Shown one piece after another: positions 1-11,055 of a stretch of 64,000 nucleotides of DNA; the stretch's first letter is position 1; every line of letters begins with the position of its first letter. Below the pieces are notes generated by a model. It searched no databases. It was not told the DNA's origin and saw nothing but the letters and a program-made list of their open reading frames with translations. Source of the stretch: Takakia lepidozioides (taxonomy: Eukaryota > Streptophyta > Takakiopsida > Takakiales > Takakiaceae); the NCBI GenBank assembly GCA_030704615.1, contig CM060731.1, forward strand, positions 49,228,001-49,292,000. Reading direction: 5' to 3'. The translations under genes and the position numbers were made by a program.

Positions 1-3000
1 TTCGGATGGAAAGCTCCTTCTCTGCGTCTGCTAGCACCTGAAACAAATGCAGGAATTATGAGACTCCCAATGGAGATATGAGCTGAAGGGCGTGGCCTCA
101 AGTCTGGCTTCATCAGCTGTTGGAAGATGACAAAAAGGGTGTCCACACCCGTTTAAATATAGTCATTACAGGTGCAGTTCATGCAATTTGTCTGTTACAC
201 AAATCTAGCACGAGTGTCCAGGCTCAGAATGCTCAAAAGTATGAAGCAGAACACAAATCCACCTCCCATATCAACCCTATACAAAACCTCACCTGAGCAT
301 CCCTCTCCACGCCAACTACTCCCTCCGCTGCTCCACACAGGACGCCTCCGTCTCCTTCAAAGCATCTGACCAGCTTCTTGCACTCCTCACTTTTCAGCTC
401 TGCAATCTCACCCATTTTCTCCACCTCTACAAGGACAACAAGATATCGGCGAGCAAGTTCCGGCCACGTAACCTCATTCAAAGGAAGGTCATCTCCAAAG
501 TCCATTGGCAAGGGCCGTACATTACGAATACGCTTCCTTCCCCTTTTCTTAGGCTCCCCAGACTCACCACTTGATGCCAACCCTGAAAGTCGGAACTTCA
601 GATCCAAGATAAGAAATTTCAGTAGGGGAATATGTGCATCAGCCACTATAACCAGACTCTGGCTCACTGTCCCATCCTGGAATGCAACCCTCTTTTCATC
701 TTGGGAGGGAAATTCCCCAAGTTGAGACACCTCCCCTCCATTTGCCTTGCTGGTCTTCACCGAAGCCTCCAAACTCGTATCCCCTTCTTTCATCCCTGCC
801 TGTAAGCTCTGTGATGTGGATTTCTCACCCCCCAGTTGAGTCGCCTCCATCACCTTCAGTGCTTTGAATACATTTGCTTCAATGAGCTTCAAGTCCTCCT
901 GACTCTCTCCCTCCACCAAATCAGCACCATGCCTTGAGGTTTTAACCTGTATTACAGCAGCATCATCACATCCACGACTTTCTCTCTCTCCTCTTTCTTT
1001 CTTTCTTTCTGCCACACCAAGCTTTGCATCTGCATGCTCATTGCCTCTGCCTCTCCCATCCTCAATTTCCTCTATCTTGTCCCTAGGCAGAACTGGCCCC
1101 ATATTAACCAGCCCCGCTTCCAAGTCCTGGAATGTAGGGAGTGATTCCTGCCCAATAACTTCAGAAAATCGACAAAGAAACTCCCATACCTGTAGAAACA
1201 GCATACTGTGTATGTTAGCTAAAAATTGTTGGAGGGCCCTCGATAGAGCAAGCTTGCATACTAATGATGCATAGTGATAGTTACCAGGGGCCTTTCACAC
1301 ACCAACAGATACTCCTTGGAGCTCCCCATGTGGTTTGTGCTGAGGCCCATCAGGTGTTTGCAGGAAGAAAGACCAAGGGTCACAGAAAGTCAATCTCAGA
1401 AAGTTGCTATATGTTATGATCATTCTGAAATCAGTACATGTAGGTCCCACTCACTCTCATCACCCACTAGAAAAACTTTCATCCCCAATGGGATCAAATG
1501 GCAGCTCATGCACTCGAAGGGCCTGCTATGGAAGTGCCAATCAAGTCACTTTCAGAAGAGATAGGAAAAGCGTTTCCTTCTCCCAAACAGCAAGTCCATC
1601 CATGCTCTTTGGTTGGATGGCCAAATTTTTTCAGGGGCTGCCATGGGGGAGCAGGTGGGGGAGCAAGGAGGAAAGGTGAGCCATATGTAAGTTGTTTAGT
1701 TGTTTTATATAGCAATATGCATCATCTGAAAGTTGACACTTAGGGGATTCATAGGCAAGGCTATCACTAACAAATGCAAGTGGACATACTTGAAGAAGGT
1801 CTCCAACCAGCTCAGAAGGAAGCCCTTTCCCAAGAGGCTGGCCAATGGGGGGTGGTCGTCGTTCTTCCATCAGTGGCACAATCTCATCCATCTCCCTGGA
1901 TGATGCATCTGTTCTAGGATCGTCGGAAATCTCTGGTGACAAACTCTCTGACATCCTCTCCATAACAACTGGTTCCAAAGTTGCTTTGCCTCTTACCCCC
2001 TCCCCATCTGCCAAGATGAAAACAAATATATTAATTAACTGGAATTCCAAACGTTTGTGGTAAGACATGCCATGGAAATAATTACATACTGAGTTTCACA
2101 GTATGTACATTTCTTGCAGTCTGCATCTGCATGCAATAAGCACAGAAGGCCACCATCAATATCGATTCTGCAATGCCAGTCAAAGTAGAGGTGTCAAGTG
2201 TCAACTCCTTGATAGGATGCAGAAAGAGAATTCCCTACTTGAAAGGAACACTAAGTTTTCCAGCCAGGCATATGTGCGAATATGACAACCCTCTTGGGAT
2301 CCTGCACACATGTACTAAATTTCTTCTCTCCGTTAGCGAACCCGAATTGCAAGCCACCCTCAAACTAAACATTACACAAGGCAGTGCAACCCAAATTGAA
2401 ATATCCACCCATAAGACAAAACAACTGAGATGGCAACTTTCTTACCAACATTATTGGGTAGTTTGGTTACCTGTTGCCACTACAGCAGATTTTTCCCTTG
2501 CCCTCTCCCGGATCCTTAAAGCCCGAGTAAAGGGTCGGTGGGCGGGCTGTTTAGCTTCTGTCTTCCTAATTTGACTCTCTTTATGAGCAAGAAGCTTCTG
2601 AGCAGCAAGTTTGTCAGCCCCTGGAAGAGCCTTGATCAACTCTTTAACTACTGGTAAATTTAGCCCAAACCGATCCATCCCCAATCTCTTCTCCAATGCT
2701 TGGTACACCAGGGCCTCTGTTATGTCAATCCCACCTGACTCCTTCTGCACCATCACTCGTGCCCCGCATGACTCCCTGTTGTCAACTGTATCTTTTCCAG
2801 TCTCCAAAACTGCCCAGCCTTCCAATCCATTGCCCACACCTGTTGGATTGATCATAGAATCTACTGCCCATCTGGATACTCCTACTTCACCAACCTCAGA
2901 TTGTTCAGGCCCTGATTTTGGGGTTAGGACTGAGGCACGTTTATCTGATGCAACAGTCAAATGCACTATCTGTACGGTCCTGTGCATTCCATGAGGGCAG

Positions 3001-5807
3001 ATAGACTGGAGAGTTTTCATTACTTCAGGGGACTTCTTGCAATGCTCTATGAACTGCTGACCAACCAGTCTCCATGCTTCATTTGGAGATCTTGCCTCCA
3101 CAGTGAAATCTCCGATTTCATCCCTCACCCCAAGGTTGGCATCCATTGTATCAACTGCAGTATCCAAGGAGACTATTTTCCCCAGCTTGCTGTACTCCTT
3201 AGGAATCACTATATCATCAACTTGGGGGTCCCCATTACCGTTTCTCTTTCCAACAAGGCCAACTTCCCCCTGCTTATGGATACACATATGACCGCCTGAA
3301 GGGTTTCCTTGTCCCTTAGTACATGTCAATGAACTTCTGTCTTTACTGCTGTCATTTTGGTCTATACTAACACTACTGGAAAGGATTTTTAGCTCTACAG
3401 GGAGTGCAACTCCTTGAGAGTCGTTTGCTTCCAAGGATACACAAAGGCCACTTCTTGCCTGTGTATCACTGCTCAAGTACTGGGCACTGGCAGGGACTAA
3501 TCCCTCAGCCTTTTCAGCAGCAAATTTGCAAGAGTCAACCCTATCAGAACCTCCTACTGCCTTTGCACCCTCTGTTCCACCAAATGTTATCAGCTGTGTA
3601 TGTCGTTGTCCTTTCACCACTTGTGTGAAAGAATTTCCATGCTTCATATCAACACTCCCTTCTCCAGAATTCCTGCCTGCCGCTGACAACATTCCCATCC
3701 CTGGAAAAGAGCAGTTTCCACAAGCATACCCCCTTCTGCCTGAGGACGTACCAGTTCCAGCACCCTGGACAAACTCTGATGACGCCAAGCATGATTTTCT
3801 AGTAACCCGAAAAATCGGCCCTGACTCTCCACCATCCGCAACCTCACTAATGCAAAATGAAGCAGTCTCAGAGTCATGCCAAGTTGACCGGTATCCAATG
3901 GGCCAGATGTAATCATCATCGAAATAACTAAGCCGTAAATCCACTGCTCCAAGCTCTTCAATGATCAGCTCTCCGCAGGCAAGGGGTAGTGCCTTCTGCA
4001 TCAACAGTTTACCTATGCAAAGAATGAGAAACTGGCATACCAGGAGAGTCTAAGGGATGAGTGTTTACATGGAACAAACCTAAGAACATGTGTTCCTCAG
4101 TCCCTGCCAAGACCCTCTGACCTATCACCATTGGCCTGCACCTCCCATACAAGCAGATGAGAAAATTTTCTTGACAGTGCATACATGTCTGGGATAGGCC
4201 TTAAGCAAGATTCCAGAAATATAGGCCAACAAAGAAAGGTGCATAAGGTGTAGGCATCAGTCTTCCCAACTCACCTCCACATCATGCTTGGTAGTGTCCA
4301 TATTTGTAGTGTCACAGTACCCACCACTTTTGTTTCGTTTTGTCTTTGGACCCTCCTTCCCCTCCGAAAGCCCAAGATACCGAGCCACCTCCAGCCTTGA
4401 TCTGAGCTTGCATTTATCAGGTGAAACATAGTACTTATCTGCTGCACCACTGCTTCTCCTCCGGATTACTACGTCCCAGCCTTCCCCAAGATTCCCCTGT
4501 TTTCCAGCTATGAAGCCCTGCAGCTGCTGTAAAGTCTCCTTTCTCTCCTTTTCCAGTTCGGTGACCTTTGTTTCATTTTCTGTCCAAAGCCAGCTAGGTG
4601 CCCCATTACCAGAAAGTTCCACATAATTTGACTTGGATGTCTTAATGTCGATTGGTGGGTTTGGTTTCAATAGAGGGCTACTTTGGATGGAAAGTTGCTG
4701 CAAAATCTCCTTTCTCCCCTTTTCCACATCCTCAGCCTTTGCTGCTGTTCCCCCAAACAAACAGCTAGGTGATTTCACATGCCTTGATTTGGATGCAGGT
4801 GGGGTTGTTTTCAATTGAAGGCTAGCTTCGACAGGCACAAATTTGGGAATGACCCTGTTAATCACAGCCAGAAAAGATTTTAGGCTAGTCTGTTAACCTT
4901 TAGCGCAACATTGGAATAAATATATCCCTAGCCACAAAGGAACTCAAAACCAGCAAAGTATTCATGTGCATTGGAGGTTTCATACAAAACTTCGTTGATT
5001 TCCTCTACAAACAGTGAGCAAGCTCCCTTAAAGGAGAAGAGAAATAGAACCACACAGTTGGATGGCTGCTTGTTATGATGAGCTGACAAGTCAGTCTTGC
5101 CTAGAAAATTTCGTTAATTTCACTATTACATAAGAATGAGTTCAGTTGCTTCAGCTTAGATTCCTTGAAAACACGTCCTAAGCTTCCACGATGAAGACCC
5201 AAGTCTAGGAAAGGGTCAGAAATTAATTACCTCATTGAATGGGTAAGTCCACCCTGTCCATGGCCACTGCTACTGCACCCAGGCTCTACGTTCACAAAAC
5301 TCTCAGCCTTTGTGTCTCTACTTTGCTTCATCTCCATGACATCTCGTTGCCCAGGACAGCCTCTTGGAAGCTTTCTTGAAGTACCCCCTCTGCAGAAGCG
5401 AAGCTTGGCACCATAGTGGCTCTCTTCACTTTCATTTTTCTCTGTCCACTTTTCAACACCAATCCCCACTGTCTCTGCCTCAGAACTCAATTTTACCTTG
5501 CCCAGAGGCCAGCTATCAATTCCTTCCCCAACAGCACATAGTGTACATTGCCATCTGTCAAGCTCTAGAACCTGCTTAGGCAGGAGCTTTACACAATCGA
5601 CATGAGAAATTTTCTCACAGTTGTCGCACACAATGGTGTTTTCCAGGCTTTGGGGCTTGTTACAGCACTGGCACTCCTCATCATCGGGTCCTGTGACCCC
5701 AGGGAAGACAGCGGCAGGACAAGTTGCTTGCTTTTGTAATCCATGCACTCTCATCACAACAGCCAAAGCCTCTCTGGCCTCCAAGGAACTCCCTTCCTTA
5801 CATATTT
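1..5807 (-). CDS. MBD9-like chromatin protein (PHD, MBD, FYRN/FYRC, DDT), 3' end outside window
   Basis: Multi-exon gene on the minus strand. Exons read 5' to 3': 5807-5231, 4854-4275, 3995-2471, 2007-1790, 1189-293 and 37-1 (continues beyond the window). All borders are GT/AG and all junction phases match. A PHD finger lies at about 5673-5535 (pattern CQCC..CDNC..HVDC..CTLC, C4HC3). A methyl-CpG-binding-like domain lies at about 4481-4361 (GWDVVIRRR..YYVSPDKCKLRS). FYRN is near 3930-3790 (YIWPIGYRS), a FYRC-like block near 3115-2940 (EARSPNEAW), and a conserved RLG.DRFGL block near 2690. A DDT-type helix is split by the 1790/1189 intron (LPSELVGDLLQ + VWEFLCRF), followed by EVTWPELARRY near 450. 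This domain set is that of plant MBD9, a nuclear reader linked to SWR1/ISWI chromatin remodelling. The bromodomain and later PHD fingers would lie to the left. The 4012 acceptor was rejected because its phase fails; 3995 fits. Confidence 0.88.
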
Positions 5808-5976
5808 CTGTACCAAGCCACACCCAGGAAATGGAACAACTTCTGAACCTTGTCTCATAACAGAAGATTAGACAGAAGATTAGAAGCAGATTACAGTGAC
5901 CATTTTGCTAAAATATGCCAAGTAGACAGCATCCAAGAATGATTCCAAAGTGATATTACTGGTGAAACTCACATAC

Positions 5977-6934
5977 CCTGTTTTTGTGAGACCAATTTCT
6001 CGCTATTGCTTCCTCCCGCATCCAGAGCACCACTGAGTGACCCTCCCCTTTTACCGGCACTCCCGAGGGACTGGGGCGAAAGCAACTGCAAGCCACCATT
6101 CAAATGTCCATGTCACCTTCCCACCTCCTGCATCTTGCTACTCTACATTTTCTCTCCACGTTATTTATCTCATTCTAAATCAACTTCAAGGCAGCCCTCG
6201 ACAAGACTGGAGTCCTTGCAACCCTCCCAAGTAACTGGTTTTCTAAACATCTACTTCTGCACAGTTATCCTTCAAATTCATCATTGTGAGTGTATGCTCC
6301 TGCAACTATGCACCCTGAACAAGGATGGCACCTTCTACTCTATTTTCCCCCATTTTCCTCACCTCTTGCAACTGAGTGTGTGAATCAAGATCTGTGTGAG
6401 AAGACACTTCAGAGACCAAATGCCTGCTTTCCACCCTCCCTGTCTCCATCTTCTCTGGCAAACCTGTCTGACTACTTTCCACACCAATGTGGGCTCTCTC
6501 TCAGATAACATTTGTTGCCAATCAACTCATTCCGCATATAGTCTGGGCTCGAAGAATCAGTAGGTGTCAATAAACTCAAAATGCAATCTACTTCTCCACA
6601 TCACACGGTTTCTCCTTTCCATCAAAACCTCCACTTTTCAAAAGCCCTGTTCACCATCTCAGGCAGTCGCTTCCATCGACCCTCACTCAGAGGGCCCTAT
6701 AACACATGTTTCTTGTTGACATCCACTGTGTCTCCCGCCACAGGGCGTTCATCAGCTCCACTTGGCACAGCTTGTCGCTGCTTGCTGTTACCTCTCCCTC
6801 TGAAAGGTCCATCCCAGTATTACTGTCACACAATCCTCACAGATCTCTTTCTTGAAAGAAGTAAAAGGGTGTGATGCACCATTTCCCTCATCACCAGTAG
6901 CCTCATGCTTTCGAATGTAGTGCCAACAACAAAC
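5977..6934 (-). CDS. Candidate 5' exons of the MBD9-like gene
   Basis: Short open stretches on the minus strand can be joined in phase to the PHD exon: 6934-6792, 6685-6629, 6495-6363 and 6085-5977, ending in a donor that meets the acceptor at 5807. The first encodes a Cys/His-rich start (CCWHYIRKHE..KEICEDC), the second WKRLPEMVNRAFEKW, the other two polar Ser/Gly-rich sequence. The phases match but were also used to choose the borders, so support is only moderate. No domain name can be given. The true start codon and any further exons upstream (possibly a leader exon with donor near 7965) are not resolved. Confidence 0.4.
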
Positions 6935-9330
6935 CTAGAACACTACTGTGGTATGAGCGAAGAAACATTGAGCAGAAGTGAACACTTGTGACTTCATTGC
7001 CCTTATAATCTATACAAAATGACTTCAACGCCATACACATCTCCTACCCAAAGACAGCACGTCTGCCACAGAAGAATAAATGATCACTATGTTGACCAGG
7101 TGAGGTCACCAAGATGTAAGGTAACAGCATACTGAGGACAGGCTGTGAGATAAGCTGGCATCCCGGCGTTACCTACAAGAATTTCTTGAAAAAAGTAACA
7201 TGCATGTGTAAAGTTCTCATACTCAGAGCTGCCACCAGGTCACATTGCGGATTCACCCGCTGCCACAAATCGGGTTCTCACTTTGCAGGGGTTTCCTAAA
7301 AATAATAGAGGGGACCTTTGCTACCTCAATCTCCCACCCAAACTGCTGAGGCTTCGGCTTGCAAGCCTATAGCCTCATGAGCATCCAGATCAGGCCCCTG
7401 ACTGAGGCGACATTGAAGCCACCGGTTAGCCTACCTCCAGATGCATGGCAATAATGACCTGGTTTTCTGGCCACATGCTTTGGTAGCTTTAATTATGTTC
7501 TGCCCCTGAGCTGTAAGTCATTGAACAGGACTTTTCCTTGGCTAGATGAATCTAGGTGCGAGACTTCATGAACCCCTCGTGAAATTTGGGAATGATACTA
7601 GAGTTGTTCAGCACTGAGGGAAGACAGACAGAGAAACAAAGAAAGGCTGTTTTCTTTGAGTTTCCAAGGCGATCCGGCCAAAGACTGTCCTCTCGTTCCT
7701 ACTGTCCAATTAACAGTTGAGATTTGTCTTGTCTCAACTATAGTTCCAGAACGTCCCAGCCAATCCATCCAAGCGTCCGGCTTTGAATTAAGTCCCCGGC
7801 TTTGATTTTTCTTTCACACTTCCACTTCACATTGATAGAAAAGCTCTGAATCGTGAAATTGGGGAAACTATTGCTCTTCTAGCACATAAACAGAAGGGGA
7901 ACACACAGGCAGTGACGAGAATTCCAAAACCTACTCCGCTTCCTTTGTGGAAGATTCTCATTCCTACCTTAAGACAGAGAAGAAGCGCCGCAAATTACTG
8001 CCTCCACAGCAGAATGCATGCAAGGAAACCTCGAAGACAAAGACATGGAGTCCAGCATCCTGACACCGAGTCCCGGTACCTGGGAACGATCTCAGAGCTT
8101 GTGAATGGTCGGGTAGGAGGCTTGCCCTCCTGCAACATCATCCACGAAGCACCAACATGCTGCACACACCCCCGCGATGCCAGACCGCACACACGCCCAC
8201 GCACACGCACGCTCCAACCTTGGGTTCCAAACTGATCGCCCTAGTTAGCATGCTGCCACGCGCCAGTCCACCATTGCGTATTGTAAAGTGACCCTACTCT
8301 GAAACTCGCTCCTCGCTGCAACGTAGCCAATGCAGAAGCGCCACGTTTGATAAATAGATTCCACTACGTAACCGCGAGTCATATAGGAAGGCGGGAACGC
8401 TTGAAGAGCCCCGCTATTATTTGCCCTCACGTGTACATTTATACACTTTTTGTTTTTCTATTTTCGGCAGATGCCAAAAATCAGATTATATGTCAGGAAA
8501 ACAATTTTGTTAAAAACAAATGTTTTTCAGAAATAAGGCATACAAAATGGGGCACAGCCAGAAAAAGACACCAACAAAGTTGACAGGAAGAGACAAATGG
8601 AGAAGAGAGAGGAATCCGGCCGGGTGGACCCTAGTAAAATGGAGAAGACATAAGACTGCATGACGAGAGCTGATAAGAAAAGAGGAAGAGACTAATAACA
8701 CTTGTGCTAGGCTAGCCAAAGTCCAACAGGGCCATAAGCTTTCCATTCCTAATCTTTCTATGTCGCCAGTTAACCTCAGACTCCTCTGTGTCAGCTGGGA
8801 AAGCTTTGGAGTTAATTGGGCTTCCATTCACCCGCAAGGGGAAGAGGCTCTTATTTACACTAACTTTGGTTGGCATCATATATATGTGAATATATATGGC
8901 TTGCATTCTCGAATCGCTAGACAATGTGATTCTCGAAGAAGAGCTCCTGGTGCAGAGGATGCATGCTGCCTTCGCCCCAAGTTGCGTCGAAGTCAGCGAT
9001 AAGGTCAGCTACCCATCTTTCAGAACATTTGGGAAGTGCTGCAAGCAACACCCTCCAAGCCTTCCTTACCCTCAATCATAAGATCCGCTAGGATGGAGCA
9101 CAAAATCAATATCCCTGTTTTCAAAGAGAAGAATGCGACTTCTAAATCTACCAGATGTCTCAGTGAGCCGGAAAAACTTTTTTTTTCTAGAAAAGAGACT
9201 GAGCATCATATTAAGAGGGGGGTTATGGAAAAAATAACAATAACCCTGGGCCAAGAGGCTTACATAGAGATAGCCCAGGTTGAGGGGCTGCTGACAAAGC
9301 CTTAGCTTTCAACCTTCATCTCTTTCGGTT
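6935..9330. other. Upstream region of the MBD9-like gene, no clear gene
   Basis: I see no supported coding exon here. The stretch holds short open frames only. A possible non-coding leader exon on the minus strand ends at a donor-like site near 7965. CA-rich sequence lies at 8160-8215. A plus-strand segment around 8815-8895 shares peptide-level similarity with the minus strand at 57960-58040, which marks it as part of a dispersed repeat. Confidence 0.4.
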
Positions 9331-9710
9331 AATATCTCCGAAATTGGGGCAAACCCATAAGCCCAGTAGCATTGCCATTTCGTATATTCCTTGTCAGTAC
9401 CTAGCTTCCCTTCCAGAAATCGGAGTGACTATGTATGCTGTCGTAGTGTATTTGATCCAGAAGCCAGTAACTCCAATGGTGGCAGAGATGACCGGCTGGG
9501 ACAGTTTTTCTAACACCAGTCCGGGTGGGGAAATTTGCGCATTGAAAATTGTGGTGCTCATGCATGAGTCTGCCTCCATTCCTCGTTACATCAAGTTGCC
9601 CTCCCTTGTCACAAGTTGCGGTGTGTGAAGGGCAGTTCAATGTCATGTGCCATGGCTGTAACGGAGCAGGTCATTTCAAAGCAGACTGTCTGATTTCGAA
9701 TAGGGAGGAG
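9330..9710 (+). pseudogene. Decayed LINE ORF1 fragment with CCHC zinc knuckle
   Basis: The plus strand encodes a diverged version of the ORF1 region found on the minus strand near 46.6-46.9 kb: both have L.SLPEIG, then KIVVLM / KLVVLM, then IKLP. After a frame change the sequence gives MCHGCNGAGHFKADC, a Cx2Cx4Hx4C zinc knuckle matching ICFRCNAEGHVKVDC of the other copy. This is the nucleic-acid-binding ORF1 protein of L1-type retrotransposons. Frameshifts and stops show it is dead. No endonuclease or reverse transcriptase follows that I can recognise. Confidence 0.75.
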
Positions 9711-11055
9711 TAGGGACAGAAGTGATAGCTGGAGAAATTGGGAGCAGACGTTCTAGAGTCTGCCTTTGAGAGCCTCTCACCCCTCCTCCCTGTGTTAACC
9801 CTGGCTATTAACAATTAAGCCATCTTTCTACTTCTACTGTTGGGGCTGTCCCTCTGACTGTCCCTCTGGCCAAACGGCAGTGTACCCCAACCAAGGGGCT
9901 GGTTTCTCCCTCTCCCTCTCAGATCAGGACTTCTCCTGCGGCCTCCTAACTCGGAAACTCTCTGATTCCCCGTGTGTTGCTAATTGGGCAACTTTGGGCA
10001 GCCTCCAGGCTCCCTTTGAATGACAATCTGGAGACTAGATGTTTGCGACTAAGGTTGTTCTTCAATACGATCACCTCAATTCGGGCTCCATGTGGGTGAC
10101 AAGGAAAACTAAGAAATTATTTGGTGACTCCAATCATCTACCGCCAGGGGCCTTCTGGCGCACTGTGCAGGTCTCTCCAACATCTGGGCAACTGACTCTC
10201 ATCAGTTGAAGTTCTCAGGCCCATTGCAAGAAATTGCTTGGTTCTTGATAAGCTCCATGCAGGGCCTTAACAGATTTGCTCTATTACTGCTCACTTTGGG
10301 TCCTATCTTGAAGCCAGCAAACTCCATTCCGAGTTTTGTATTGTGCAGGTATGGATGATTCGGACCTGACTTCTGTGGCCAGACTTGTAGCTTGGGATAG
10401 TATCCCCTCCCAAATCTTGGCCTCTCAATCCTCTACTCTCAAAAAGTCTAGAGCTTCGATCCTCCCTTTGAAGGTCTTCAAGAGATGTCTCAAATACCTG
10501 GTTTGGCACCAGGGGACTAGTCACATACCCCAGGCGAGACTCTGAACAACTGGAAATTTGGGAGACAAAATGGAGTGCCTTGGCCCTGCTTGTAAGCTTT
10601 CAACATTGTACCATGGGACATGGTTGAAGCCTCATATGTCAAAGCTGAAGATGTTACCGGTTGAGGGTCGTCGCAGTCTCTCAACTGCCATTTGCCCTAA
10701 ATTGCATAGCGCTTGATGATTCCCTTGTTCCACATTTTTGCTGCCAACTTTGGGCCCTTCAACCCCTTACCTTTCAGGATAATCTCATGCCCAAGTTCAG
10801 GAATTTCTCCTTAACTTCACTGCAGTATGTAATCATACTTGAATCATGACAGTCCCCATGGGTAGCTCAAAGAAACTGCACTATTGAGTGTCGTGTCTTT
10901 GAAGATGCAGAGTCAACTCTGAGTTGAAAGCTAGCCCAAAATCAGATTTCGAGGTGACCATACCCTTTGTGAGGACTTTGACTAGCACATTCCTTGACAA
11001 AAAACTTTTGAATGTGAAAAATCCTTTCTATGAACTTCACTCTCTTCAGCATGAT
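9711..11055. other. Repeat-derived spacer, no recognised gene
   Basis: Short frames on both strands break often. The plus strand at 10336-10545 and 10661-10849 is open for about 65 codons each but matches nothing I know. Its position after a LINE ORF1 remnant suggests decayed transposon sequence. Confidence 0.3.

Noticed and set aside
378-1274. Plus-strand open frames of 60-115 codons over the first kilobase
   Set aside because: They lie opposite the MBD9-like exon 293-1189, which has matched splice phases and conserved motifs on the minus strand.
4005-4012. Acceptor at 4012 for the FYRN exon of the MBD9-like gene
   Set aside because: It would not keep the frame from the donor at 4275; the acceptor at 3995 does.
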